Shown piece by piece: positions 53,637-62,198 of a stretch of DNA of 64,000 bases. A model generated the notes under the pieces. It was not told the origin of the DNA, searched no databases, and saw nothing but the letters and a program-made list of their open reading frames with translations. The DNA is from Aurantibacter_A sp965215845 (GTDB taxonomy: Bacteria; Bacteroidota; Bacteroidia; Flavobacteriales; Flavobacteriaceae). The stretch's first letter is position 1; every line of letters starts with the position of its first letter. The stretch is taken from the NCBI GenBank assembly GCA_965215845.1, contig CBDCEL010000003.1:868001-932000 (forward strand), written 5' to 3'. Made by a program: the position numbers and the translations under genes.

Positions 53637-54437
53637 ATGGACTTATCCCAAGTGAAGTTGGTCGTCACCGACATGGATGGCACCTTATTGAATTCAAAGC
53701 ACGAGGTCAGCAACCGTTTTTTTGAGCTTTACAGCGCATTGAGGCGAAAAGGGATTTTGTTCTGCGCCGCAAGCGGAAGACAACACAATAGCATTGTCGA
53801 TAAATTGGAAAAAATAAAAAATGAAATTCTCATTATCGCCGAGAACGGAGGATACGCCTCTCAAAATGGGCAAGAGATTATCTTTACCCCCTTACCCAAT
53901 GGGACCAAAAATGCGATTTTAGACAGCCTGGAAGCGGCAGCGGATGTTCATCCGGTATTATGTGCAAAAGACAATGCCTATCTGACCAACGCCTCCCCTA
54001 TTTTTGTAAAAAAATTGCAGGAGTACTATACCGAATATCAGCTGTTGGATAACCTCAAGGATTTTGAGGGGGAGGTATTGAAAGTTGCCATCTATCATTT
54101 CGAAAGCTCAGAAAAACACATCTATCCCTACTTAAGACATCTTGAGGGCGATCTGAAAGTAAAAGTATCGGGTAAAAACTGGGTCGATGTGTCAAGTCCC
54201 AATGCGAATAAGGGCTATGCGCTAAAACTCATTCAAGAAAAATACAATATCGCTCCCGCAGAAACCATGGTATTCGGCGATTATAACAACGACCTTGAAA
54301 TGTTGGCATTGGCCCATTACAGTTTTGCCATGGAAAATGCACACCCCAACGTAAAAAAAGTGGCCAACTATTCGACCGCAAGCAACGATGCATTTGGGGT
54401 GGAAAAGATTTTGGAAAAATTGCTGGCCCTAAACTAG
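53637..54437 (+). CDS. Cof-type HAD-IIB family phosphatase
   Basis: 266 residues with motif I VVTDMDGTLLNSK (nucleophile Asp12, acid Asp14), motif II CAASGRQHN (Ser about 41), a cap of about 100 residues (85-185), and the ending KGYALKLIQEKY plus MVFGDYNNDLEMLALA (motifs III and IV). Enzymes of this type dephosphorylate sugar phosphates or FMN/pyridoxal phosphate. It is cytoplasmic; the substrate is not predictable. It is monocistronic. Confidence 0.93.
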   Translation: MDLSQVKLVVTDMDGTLLNSKHEVSNRFFELYSALRRKGILFCAASGRQHNSIVDKLEKIKNEILIIAENGGYASQNGQEIIFTPLPNGTKNAILDSLEAAADVHPVLCAKDNAYLTNASPIFVKKLQEYYTEYQLLDNLKDFEGEVLKVAIYHFESSEKHIYPYLRHLEGDLKVKVSGKNWVDVSSPNANKGYALKLIQEKYNIAPAETMVFGDYNNDLEMLALAHYSFAMENAHPNVKKVANYSTASNDAFGVEKILEKLLALN

Positions 54438-54472
54438 CTGTGAGCCAATTGTAAGGGCTCAACAAGGTCTGT

Positions 54473-54497
54473 CTTGAGCGAGGTCGAAAGGCTCAGC
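54473..54497 (+). repeat. Interspersed REP-like hairpin, copy 2
   Basis: CTTGAGCGAGGTCGAAAGGCTCAGC nearly copies the element at 51241-51265; TGAGC and GCTCA pair. A second local hairpin (TGAGCC 54441-54446 with GGCTCA 54456-54461) precedes it in the gap between the HAD gene and the convergent exported gene. Confidence 0.55.
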
Positions 54498-54526
54498 TAG
54501 ACATTGTTCAAGGAATATTTTTTTGA

Positions 54527-55789
54527 TCAGGTTTTTTGCTTTTTCTTCCTTGCTGCCGGAAAAAGTACATTGTTCAATATCAAACGATACCCCGGTGAAG
54601 TCGGATGAAGCTCCAATTCAGTTTTGGGGTCCCCTACCCTATGTTGATAATCTTCAGGGTCATGGCCCCCGTAGAACGTAAAGAAACCTTTTCCTTTAAT
54701 ACCATGGATATAGCGTGCCTCACCATTGATTTTGTTCTCCCCCAAAACCATTACCGTCGGTTTGACCTCATCTCTTGAAAAAGCCGTGGTCTGGCCCATG
54801 AATCCCTTTACCAGTGAGGTATGGTTCTGACACAACATGGTTGGCACGGGGTCCCATTTGGCCGAAAAATCCATCAACGTGAAATAATCGGCCTCCTTGG
54901 CAACGCTGCCCCTCTTGTTAGTCATGTCAATACTCGAAAACTCGTATCGCACGGGATTTCGCTCCAGAATAAAATTGGTAAATGCAAATGTTTTTCCGAA
55001 GTCTAATTTACGCTGATAGTTTGCATCGGAAGGATCACCATCGAACATGGGTTCGCAGATGTCAACCCCATCGGCCGCCAAAGCGATATCAAAACTATCG
55101 GTGGCCGAGCACATTGCAAACATAAATCCACCACCGATTACATAATTTCTAATCTTTAGGGCAACCGCCCTTTTTTCCTCTGAGACCTTGGCATATCCCA
55201 ATTCGGCAGCGAGGGCCTCGGCATTTTTTTTGTTCTCGATATACCAAGGCGCGGCGCGATAGGCTCCATAGAACTTGCCGTATTGTCCCGTAAAATCTTC
55301 ATGGTGCAAGTGCAACCAATCGAAAAGTGCCAATTGATCATCGAGTACTTCAGCGTCGTAAACGGTCTCATAGGGAATTTCTGCATAGGTCAATACCATA
55401 GTAACGGCATCGTCCCAAGGTTGATTTCCTTCGGGCGAATAAACTGCAATTTTCGGTGCTTTTTCAAGAATAACGGCTTCCTTGTTTTGAGAAGGGCTCG
55501 CTATTTCATCCAAGATACCTTGAGCCTGTGCATCTGACAAAATCTCAAAAGACACACCCCTAATCTGGCATTCCTTACGAATGTTATCTCCATCGGGCAA
55601 CAAAAAAGACCCGCCCCTATAGTTCAACAACCATTGAACCTTCTGTTGTTTGGTCAGTACCCAATAGGTAATTCCGTAGGCCTTGAGATGATTTTTTTGG
55701 CCCTCGGCATCCATGGGGATAAGAATATTGGATGCCAAAACATGTGTTGAAACCAACAAAAATAGAACTGCAATTATGTTCTTCATCAT
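54527..55789 (-). CDS. Exported protein of the family labelled asparagine synthetase B
   Basis: 420 residues with a signal peptide (about 1-19, ending VLAS). The sequence has no Cys2 glutamine-amidotransferase nucleophile and no ATP-pyrophosphatase SGGxDS motif, so it cannot be a true asparagine synthetase despite the database name I recall for the family. Visible are a conserved GQKNHLKAYGITYW near the N-terminus, DWLHLHHEDFTGQYGKFYG, YVIGGGFMFAMCSATDSFDI and FFTFYGGHDPED, which suggest a ThuA- or amidotransferase-like flavodoxin fold. The function is unknown. An attenuator-like hairpin lies just upstream. Confidence 0.75.
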   Translation of the reverse strand: MMKNIIAVLFLLVSTHVLASNILIPMDAEGQKNHLKAYGITYWVLTKQQKVQWLLNYRGGSFLLPDGDNIRKECQIRGVSFEILSDAQAQGILDEIASPSQNKEAVILEKAPKIAVYSPEGNQPWDDAVTMVLTYAEIPYETVYDAEVLDDQLALFDWLHLHHEDFTGQYGKFYGAYRAAPWYIENKKNAEALAAELGYAKVSEEKRAVALKIRNYVIGGGFMFAMCSATDSFDIALAADGVDICEPMFDGDPSDANYQRKLDFGKTFAFTNFILERNPVRYEFSSIDMTNKRGSVAKEADYFTLMDFSAKWDPVPTMLCQNHTSLVKGFMGQTTAFSRDEVKPTVMVLGENKINGEARYIHGIKGKGFFTFYGGHDPEDYQHRVGDPKTELELHPTSPGYRLILNNVLFPAARKKKQKT

Positions 55790-55790
55790 A

Positions 55791-55826
55791 TTGAAAACAA
55801 AAATTTAGGGCCAAATAGCCCTAAAT
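55791..55826 (-). terminator. Terminator-like hairpin directly before the start codon (attenuator?)
   Basis: ATTTAGGGC and GCCCTAAAT (55818-55826 and 55803-55811) form a perfect 9-bp stem around six bases. On the minus strand the stem is followed by TTTTTG and TTTT, ending just before the ATG at 55789. It either ends dnaB transcripts or attenuates the downstream gene. Confidence 0.6.
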
Positions 55827-56020
55827 CAAACTACCATAAAGTTACAACTTATGTTTTAAAGGAATATTGCGAAGGGGACTGTTGGGAGAATTTTAACCTT
55901 ATGTGGAAACTATGGCACTATTTCAAACCCTTCCATCTTTCCTGGATAAAGGCCGGAAATACACCTTACCCTGTCAAAGGGAAGAAGCCTATTCGTAAAC
56001 AATCATCAAACTCGAACAAC

Positions 56021-57568
56021 TTAAAATGGTACATCACCAACATCCTCATCAAGATCATCGTTCATTTCGCTGCCAAAGACATCATCTGCGGCAGGAAGCT
56101 CCCTAGCGCTAAAAGGGTTCTCCCCTCCATCGTTCATTTTTGACTGGAATTCGAAAGGGGAATCAAAATCGTCGAGATTATCAAATTTACCAAGATTGGC
56201 AACGAACTTCAACCGTACATTGTCTAACCCTCCATTACGGTGTTTGGCCACTATAAATTCGGCCTGGCCCTGTGTGGGCGTTCGTTCTTCATCGTCCCAC
56301 TCATCAATTTTATAGTACTCGGGCCGGTAAATAAAGGAGACGATATCGGCATCTTGTTCGATAGCACCCGATTCACGTAAATCCGATAAGATAGGACGTT
56401 TACTACCACCCCTTGTCTCAACGGCCCTTGACAGCTGTGAAAGGGCAATAACAGGTACATCCAACTCTTTTGCCAATGCCTTTAAATTTCGAGAAATCGT
56501 CGAAATTTCTTGTTCACGGTTACCTCCTTTTTGGCTTGCCCCCGCCGTCATCAATTGCAAATAATCGACGACGATCAGTTTGATATCATGCTGTGATTTT
56601 AATCGCCTAGCCTTTGCACGTAAATCGAATATAGATAGGGATGGCGTATCGTCAATGAACAAGGGGGCCTTTTCAAGGGCCTTCACCTTCACGTTCAATT
56701 GTTCCCATTCGTGTTTTTCCAACCTTCCGGTACGCAATTTTTCGGAGGACAAGCCGGTTTCGGATGAAATCAATCGCGTTATCAGTTGTACCGAAGACAT
56801 TTCCAAAGAGAAGAAAGCCACCGGTATTTCTGAATTGACGGCCATATTCCTGGCCATGGACAAGGTCAGTGCTGTCTTTCCCATACCTGGGCGGGCCGCG
56901 ATTATAATCAAATCACTGGGCTGCCATCCCGAAGTCAGTTTGTCTACCTTATCGAATCCTGAAGGGATACCGCTCAAACCTTCCTTATTGGCAATTTCCT
57001 CAATCCGCTTTTTGGCCTGGATCACCAAATTCTGGGCCGTTTGCGCGGGTTGCTTCAAATTGCCTTGGGTCACATCATATAATTTCGACTCGGCATTGTC
57101 AAGCAAGTCAAAAACATCAGTGCTTTCGTCGTAAGCCTCTTCGATGATTTCATTGGAAATTTTGATCAGACTTCGTTGGATATATTTTTGAAGTATGATG
57201 CGCGCGTGAAATTCAATATGAGCAGAAGATGCGACTTTTTGGGTCAACTTAATCAAGTAGAAATCCCCTCCTACAACATCCAACAGGCCGTCTTTCTTTA
57301 GTTGTGCCGAAACGGTTAATAAATCGACCGGCTGTGATTCTTGGAACAATTTGAAGATGGCCTCAAAAATATGGCCGTGTGCCTCTTTGTAAAAGGCATC
57401 CTTTTGTAAGATATCGATTACTTCATCAACCCCCTTTTTGTCAATCATCATTGCACCCAGCACAACCTCCTCTAAATCAACGGATTGTGGAGGAATTTTT
57501 CCTCTTTCCAGATTAATGATGGTCGACTTATCGATTTTACGACCGACAAGCGGGTTTGTGTTCTCCAT
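56021..57568 (-). CDS. dnaB: Replicative DNA helicase DnaB
   Basis: 515 residues from ATG 57568 (MENTNPLVGRKIDKST); the GTG/ATG reading six codons longer is not needed and would overlap the -7 box. The N-terminal helicase-loader domain (about 25-130) precedes the RecA-like domain: Walker A ARPGMGKTA (Lys about 231), Walker B LIVVDYLQLM, and SQLSRAVETRG. It unwinds DNA at the fork as a hexamer. The 231-base gap after the stop is empty save for the hairpin before the next gene. It runs from its own near-leaderless promoter. Confidence 0.96.
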   Translation of the reverse strand: MENTNPLVGRKIDKSTIINLERGKIPPQSVDLEEVVLGAMMIDKKGVDEVIDILQKDAFYKEAHGHIFEAIFKLFQESQPVDLLTVSAQLKKDGLLDVVGGDFYLIKLTQKVASSAHIEFHARIILQKYIQRSLIKISNEIIEEAYDESTDVFDLLDNAESKLYDVTQGNLKQPAQTAQNLVIQAKKRIEEIANKEGLSGIPSGFDKVDKLTSGWQPSDLIIIAARPGMGKTALTLSMARNMAVNSEIPVAFFSLEMSSVQLITRLISSETGLSSEKLRTGRLEKHEWEQLNVKVKALEKAPLFIDDTPSLSIFDLRAKARRLKSQHDIKLIVVDYLQLMTAGASQKGGNREQEISTISRNLKALAKELDVPVIALSQLSRAVETRGGSKRPILSDLRESGAIEQDADIVSFIYRPEYYKIDEWDDEERTPTQGQAEFIVAKHRNGGLDNVRLKFVANLGKFDNLDDFDSPFEFQSKMNDGGENPFSARELPAADDVFGSEMNDDLDEDVGDVPF

Positions 57569-57573
57569 AGATG

Positions 57574-57581
57574 CGAAAGTA
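57574..57581 (-). promoter_or_regulatory. Variant -7 box of dnaB (TACTTTCG)
   Basis: One mismatch from TAnnTTTG on the minus strand, ending 5 bases before the ATG at 57568. Spacing again suggests a leaderless mRNA. Confidence 0.35.
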
Positions 57582-57670
57582 TGCAATTAACCTTTAGTTA
57601 ACGTTGATGTTTATTCACTGACCATTAACAAATCGCCTGTTTATAAGTTACAAAATAGTGTTGATAACGA

Positions 57671-57702
57671 AAAAAATCCGGAGAATTAATTCTCCGGATT
57701 TT
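57671..57702 (-). terminator. Terminator of accA
   Basis: A perfect 13-bp stem (57673-57685 with 57690-57702, core TCCGGAGAA) around a TTAA loop, followed by six T residues on the minus strand. It lies 23 bases past the accA stop. Confidence 0.92.
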
Positions 57703-57725
57703 CATGGTGCTGACAATAGCGAAGA

Positions 57726-58679
57726 TTAGCCGTTATAAACGCCCATCGCTCCATACTTTTCCATTCGTTGTTCGACCAACTCTTTTGGTGATAACTTTTG
57801 GAGTTCGCTAAAATGAGTAGCTATTTTGTTCTTTACGATGTCGAAGGCCTTTTCTCGATTTCCGTGCGCACCACCTGCCGGTTCCCTGACTATCTCATCG
57901 ATCAATTTCAGTTTTTTCATATCGGTGGCGGTCAATTTAAGAGCTTCCGCTGCTTGCTCTTTATATTCCCAACTACGCCAAAGAATAGAGGAACAAGATT
58001 CGGGCGAGATTACCGAGTACCAAGTATTTTCCAACATCAAGACGCGGTCGCCGACCCCTATTCCAAGTGCCCCGCCCGAAGCACCCTCTCCAATGATTAC
58101 GACGATAATGGGAACCTTCAAACGGGTCATTTCCAGTATGTTTCTGGCAATGGCTTCTCCCTGTCCGCGTTCTTCGGCCTCAATGCCAGGGTATGCACCC
58201 GGAGTGTCGACAAATGCCACCACGGGAATGCCGAACTTTTCTGCAGACCTCATCAAACGCAGGGCCTTGCGATAACCTTCGGGGTTGGCCATACCGAAAT
58301 TGCGATATTGCCGTGTTTTGGTGTTAAATCCTTTTTGTTGACCAATGAACATATAACTCTGGTCCCCTATCTTGCCAAGGCCACCTATCATTGCCTTATC
58401 GTCTTTGACCGTGCGATCACCGTGAAGTTCCAAAAACGTCTCTCCACAAATAGCTTTGATATAGTCTAAGGTATAGGGTCTGTTTGGATGCCTAGAAAGC
58501 TGGACCCGCTGCCAGGCGGTAAGATTCTTATAAATCTCTTTACGTGTTTCTTGCAGTTTTTTTTCGATTTGTTTGCAAGTTTCGGTGACATCGACATCGC
58601 TCTCCTCGCCGATCAAAGTACATTTCTCAAGTTGCTCTTCCAACTCCTTTATCGGCAACTCAAAATCAAGATATTCCAT
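57726..58679 (-). CDS. accA: Acetyl-CoA carboxylase carboxyltransferase subunit alpha
   Basis: 317 residues with the N-terminal helix pair (LEEQLEKC, then EIYKNLTAWQRVQLSRHPNR) and the crotonase-fold core: GGLGKIGDQSYMFIGQQKG, VVAFVDTPGAYPGIEAEERG, VIIGEGASGGALGIGVGD and ISPESCSSILWR. It transfers the carboxyl group from biotin to acetyl-CoA with AccD, the first step of fatty acid synthesis. The length is standard. A -7 box (58709-58716) is 29 bases upstream and a terminator follows, so it is monocistronic. Confidence 0.97.
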   Translation of the reverse strand: MEYLDFELPIKELEEQLEKCTLIGEESDVDVTETCKQIEKKLQETRKEIYKNLTAWQRVQLSRHPNRPYTLDYIKAICGETFLELHGDRTVKDDKAMIGGLGKIGDQSYMFIGQQKGFNTKTRQYRNFGMANPEGYRKALRLMRSAEKFGIPVVAFVDTPGAYPGIEAEERGQGEAIARNILEMTRLKVPIIVVIIGEGASGGALGIGVGDRVLMLENTWYSVISPESCSSILWRSWEYKEQAAEALKLTATDMKKLKLIDEIVREPAGGAHGNREKAFDIVKNKIATHFSELQKLSPKELVEQRMEKYGAMGVYNG

Positions 58680-58708
58680 AATGCGTGTCCTTGGTTTGTT
58701 CAGTGAAA

Positions 58709-58716
58709 CAAAGATA
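58709..58716 (-). promoter_or_regulatory. -7 box of accA (TATCTTTG)
   Basis: An exact TAnnTTTG on the minus strand in the 81-base gap between the LptF/LptG gene and accA, leaving a leader of about 23 bases. Confidence 0.5.
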
Positions 58717-58760
58717 GAATTTTAATGCAAACGCCCATGAAATTTACGTGGCAACAGCGA

Positions 58761-59834
58761 TTACCGTTTGGCCCTTTGTAACAGGTAGATTGCCAACAGT
58801 CCGAAAAATACATTGGGTATAACCACCGCCAGAATGGGCTTTAAACCGGATTGTTCGGCCAAGGTGCCGAAAACACGATCGAAAAAGATGAAGATAAAGG
58901 CCACAAAAATACCGAAGGCCAGGTTTATGCCCATACCGCCACGCCGTTTTTGGGAAGAAACGGCCACGGCTATAATGGTTAAAATAAAGGCCGATATCGG
59001 CAGCGCCCACCTTTTATACTTCACCAAAATATAGCGATTGATATTCGAGGCACCCTTCTCCTTTTGATCCCTTATGAATCTGTTCAGTTCGACCAGGTTC
59101 TTTGTCTCGGCGACATAGGAGACCGGAGTCAAGTCGGCGATCTTAAAATTGAACAAAGTGTCAAGCCGTCTTTTGGTCTGAAAAATTTCAATGCTGTCGG
59201 TAATCGTACGTTTTTTGTAATTGGTCAAACGATATAAACTGTCTATCCAGCGAATATTGTTTGCCGAGATTTTAAACTTCAATCTGTTTTCATCGTCGAA
59301 TCGTTCATAGGTGAAGTTGCGGCCCAACTGTCGCTCTGGTTCGAAACTGCTGACATAGATAAAATCGTTCTTGTTGAGCTGTGTAAAGATATTGTTGGTA
59401 ACTCTTTCGAGACCGCCCCTTTTAAGGTATTTGTATTTGAATTCGTTGAATCCTTGGCTGGCCTTGGGCACCAAATACATACTCATAACGAACATCAAAA
59501 TGGCCACGATCGAAGCGCCGAACAAATAGGGTCTTAAAAATCTACCAAAGGAGACCCCTGAACTTAGTATCGCCACAATTTCAGTGTTAGAGGCCAGTTT
59601 TGAGGTAAAAAATATAATTGAAAGAAACAGGAAAATCGGCAATAACTGACTTCCTATGTAAATTGTAAAATTCCCGAAGTACTCGATGATTTCGTTTAAA
59701 GGGGCCTCATTGTCCTGCATTTTTCCGATCTGCTCTGCCAGATGGGCCATAATGCTAATAGGAATGAAAAGCAAGATCATCACGGCAAAAGTGACTAGAT
59801 AGCGTTTCAATATGTACTTATCGAAAATCGTCAA
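58761..59834 (-). CDS. LptF/LptG family permease
   Basis: 357 residues with six membrane segments, three near the start and three near the end, flanking a periplasmic beta-jellyroll (about 125-260, YLKRGGLERVTNNIFTQLNK). The opening IFDKYILKRYLVTF is typical of LptG. These proteins form the membrane part of the LptB2FG transporter that lifts LPS from the inner membrane. Only one of the pair is here, and its assignment to LptF or LptG is not clear. It starts 2 bases after tgt. Confidence 0.9.
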   Translation of the reverse strand: MTIFDKYILKRYLVTFAVMILLFIPISIMAHLAEQIGKMQDNEAPLNEIIEYFGNFTIYIGSQLLPIFLFLSIIFFTSKLASNTEIVAILSSGVSFGRFLRPYLFGASIVAILMFVMSMYLVPKASQGFNEFKYKYLKRGGLERVTNNIFTQLNKNDFIYVSSFEPERQLGRNFTYERFDDENRLKFKISANNIRWIDSLYRLTNYKKRTITDSIEIFQTKRRLDTLFNFKIADLTPVSYVAETKNLVELNRFIRDQKEKGASNINRYILVKYKRWALPISAFILTIIAVAVSSQKRRGGMGINLAFGIFVAFIFIFFDRVFGTLAEQSGLKPILAVVIPNVFFGLLAIYLLQRAKR

Positions 59835-59836
59835 GT

Positions 59837-60967
59837 TTATAATCGTTTATCCATTTGTTTGACCATCCGGTTTTTCCAATCGGTAAAATCACCGGCGATA
59901 ATTCGCCTTCTTGCTTCACGTACCAACCATAAATAAAACCCAAGGTTGTGAATGGTTGCAATTTGGCCTCCTAAATATTCATTGGCGGCGAACAAATGTC
60001 TTAAATACGCCTTTGAATAATCGGTGTCGACAAAGGTAAGGCCCATTTCATCCAACGGGGAATAATCATCCTCCCACTTTTTGTTTTTGATATTGATGGT
60101 TCCGTGCGCCGTAAAAAGCATTCCGTTTCGCGCATTTCGGGTGGGCATGACACAGTCGAACATATCGATACCCAAGGCAATATTCTCCAGTATATTGATT
60201 GGGGTGCCCACCCCCATAAGGTAGCGCGGTTTATCTTCTGGAAGAATGTCGCATACCACTTCGGTCATGGCATACATCTCATCTATGGGTTCGCCAACCG
60301 AAAGTCCGCCTATGGCATTTCCGACCGCACCGACTCCGGCAATATATTCGGCCGACTGTTTCCTTAAGTCTTTGTAGGTCGACCCTTGTACTATCGGAAA
60401 AAACGCCTGCGAATAATCATATTCGAACGGGGTCTTTTCGAGATGTGCGATGCAACGATCCAACCAGCGATGTGTCATATGCATCGACTTCCTGGCATAT
60501 TCATAATCACAAGGATAAGGGGTGCATTCATCAAAGGCCATGATAATGTCGGCACCAATGACCCGCTGTATTTCCATCACCCGTTCCGGTGTGAAAACAT
60601 GCAATGACCCATCAATATGCGATTTGAATTTGACGCCTTCTTCCTTGATTTTTCGATTTGCGGACAATGAATAGACCTGATACCCCCCACTGTCGGTCAA
60701 AATGTTCCGGTCCCAGCCCATGAACTTGTGTAATCCGCCAGCCGATTTTATGATGCCAATTTTTGGTCTGAGGTAGAGATGATAGGTATTTCCCAAAATG
60801 ATATCTGGGTCGATATCCTCCCGCAGTTCGCGCTGATGCACTCCTTTGACCGTACCGGCCGTTCCCACCGGCATAAAAATGGGCGTTTGGACCCTACCAT
60901 GGTCGGTAAGCATTGTTGCTGCCCGCGCCTTGCTTTTTGGATCGGTATGTTCGAGGGTGAATTTCAA
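59837..60967 (-). CDS. tgt: tRNA-guanine(34) transglycosylase, TTG start
   Basis: 376 residues from TTG 60967 (M-K-F-T-L-E-H-T-D); the longer reading from 60988 would use a TTG that is part of the -7 box. The enzyme inserts preQ1 or queuine into tRNA anticodons. Visible are LTDSGGYQVYS (general-base Asp), GGLSVGEP, MGVGTP and DMFDCVMPTRNARNG (nucleophile Asp). In the zinc site, Cys302/304/307 (Z. mobilis numbering) align with Gly, Thr and Asp in MGLTFVDTDYSKAYL, while the fourth ligand His in TIHNL is kept. Confidence 0.95.
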   Translation of the reverse strand: MKFTLEHTDPKSKARAATMLTDHGRVQTPIFMPVGTAGTVKGVHQRELREDIDPDIILGNTYHLYLRPKIGIIKSAGGLHKFMGWDRNILTDSGGYQVYSLSANRKIKEEGVKFKSHIDGSLHVFTPERVMEIQRVIGADIIMAFDECTPYPCDYEYARKSMHMTHRWLDRCIAHLEKTPFEYDYSQAFFPIVQGSTYKDLRKQSAEYIAGVGAVGNAIGGLSVGEPIDEMYAMTEVVCDILPEDKPRYLMGVGTPINILENIALGIDMFDCVMPTRNARNGMLFTAHGTINIKNKKWEDDYSPLDEMGLTFVDTDYSKAYLRHLFAANEYLGGQIATIHNLGFYLWLVREARRRIIAGDFTDWKNRMVKQMDKRL

Positions 60968-60985
60968 CGGTCGCTTTTCAATCGG

Positions 60986-60993
60986 CAAAGATA
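60986..60993 (-). promoter_or_regulatory. -7 box of tgt (TATCTTTG)
   Basis: An exact TAnnTTTG on the minus strand, 18 bases before the TTG start at 60967. It forces the downstream start choice for tgt. Confidence 0.5.
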
Positions 60994-61174
60994 GGTGAAT
61001 CGTTATTTGGTTAGTGGTTAATAGGTTATTAAAGTTTGCCTCAAAAATCTTTGTTCGGGCGTTTCAGAAATCCGCTTTCGGTTATTATTGCTTATTATAT
61101 CATCGAATTTGGTCTCGATATTTTGCCATATGATTCACGTTTATGCCCCCGTTGATAAATTATAATAACCTTGG

Positions 61175-61205
61175 TTTGCAAGCCCAAAAGATCGTCCTAT
61201 TTTTG
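61175..61205 (+). promoter_or_regulatory. Promoter of the transketolase operon
   Basis: TTTG (61175-61178), 19 bases, then TATTTTTG (61198-61205): both elements match the Bacteroidota primary-sigma consensus exactly with ideal spacing. The ATG at 61227 follows after a leader of about 16 bases. It is the best promoter in the window. Confidence 0.75.
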
Positions 61206-61226
61206 GTTCGGATAAATAGCTGCGAA

Positions 61227-62072
61227 ATGGCAACAATACAAGAATTACAAGATTTGGTCGTACAAGTGCGAAGGGATATTCTTCGGATGGTGCATAAGGT
61301 TAATTCAGGTCATCCGGGTGGTTCTTTGGGTTGTACGGAATTTTTTGTGGTACTCTACAATGAAATCATGGAACTCAAGGATGGTTTTGATATGGACGGC
61401 AAGGATGAAGATCTTTTCTTCTTGTCGAACGGACATATTTCGCCCGTGTTTTATAGCGTTTTGGCACGTAGAGGGTATTTTCCCGTGGATGAATTGAACA
61501 CCTTCCGATTGATCGATTCCCGCTTGCAGGGCCACCCCACAACACATGAAGGTTTGCCAGGTGTTCGTGTGGCTTCCGGGTCTTTGGGGCAAGGCATGTC
61601 TGTGGCCATCGGCGCCGCTCTGGCCAAAAAATTGAATGGTGACGACCATTTGGTCTTTAGTCTTCACGGAGATGGGGAATTGCAGGAAGGCCAGAATTGG
61701 GAAGCCATTATGTTCGCCGCAGGAAATAAAGTCGACAACCTTATTGCTACGGTGGATAGAAATGGACAACAAATCGACGGACCGACCGAAAAGGTGTTAC
61801 CACTCGGAAACGTAAGGGAAAAATTTGAGGTCTTCGGGTGGGATGTCTTGGAAATAGCCGATGGCAACAATTTGGAGGAAGTTATCTCAGGCCTTAAGGA
61901 AGCAAAATCAAGAACTGGCAAAGGCAAACCGGTTTGTATTATTATGGACACCGTAATGGGCAATGGGGTCGACTTTATGATGCACACCCATGCTTGGCAC
62001 GGCAAGGCGCCAAATGATGAGCAGTTAGAAGTAGCGTTGGCGCAAAACGAAGAAACATTAGGTGATTATTAA
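61227..62072 (+). CDS. Transketolase, N-terminal subunit
   Basis: 281 residues from ATG 61227 (MATIQELQDLVVQVRRDILR); an upstream reading from 61143 would lie across the promoter and is rejected. It is the thiamine diphosphate-binding half: VNSGHPGGSLGCTEFF (catalytic His), QGMSVAIGAALAKKL and the ThDP motif GDGELQEGQNWE to about 175. It works with the C-terminal subunit encoded downstream to move two-carbon units in the pentose phosphate pathway. It is cytoplasmic. Split transketolase is common in Bacteroidota and archaea. Confidence 0.95.
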   Translation: MATIQELQDLVVQVRRDILRMVHKVNSGHPGGSLGCTEFFVVLYNEIMELKDGFDMDGKDEDLFFLSNGHISPVFYSVLARRGYFPVDELNTFRLIDSRLQGHPTTHEGLPGVRVASGSLGQGMSVAIGAALAKKLNGDDHLVFSLHGDGELQEGQNWEAIMFAAGNKVDNLIATVDRNGQQIDGPTEKVLPLGNVREKFEVFGWDVLEIADGNNLEEVISGLKEAKSRTGKGKPVCIIMDTVMGNGVDFMMHTHAWHGKAPNDEQLEVALAQNEETLGDY

Positions 62073-62198
62073 AGGTACCTCGCGACTGTCTCTCAAAATG
62101 AGCAGCGGTGGGGCCTTGCCAATATAGATTGAAAATTGAAAAATTAACTCTTAAATACCCCATTGAACATCCCTTCTCAAGAGGGGCCGGGGAGGCTT

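Noticed and set aside
55901..56143. 80-residue ORF on the plus strand
   Set aside because: Half of it is antisense to the dnaB C-terminus, no family or promoter fits, and the amino acid pattern is not protein-like.
62171..62186. CCCTTCTC/GAGGGG stretch before the transketolase C-subunit
   Set aside because: It is short and imperfect and acts mostly as a G-rich RBS region; I could not tie it to a repeat family within the window.
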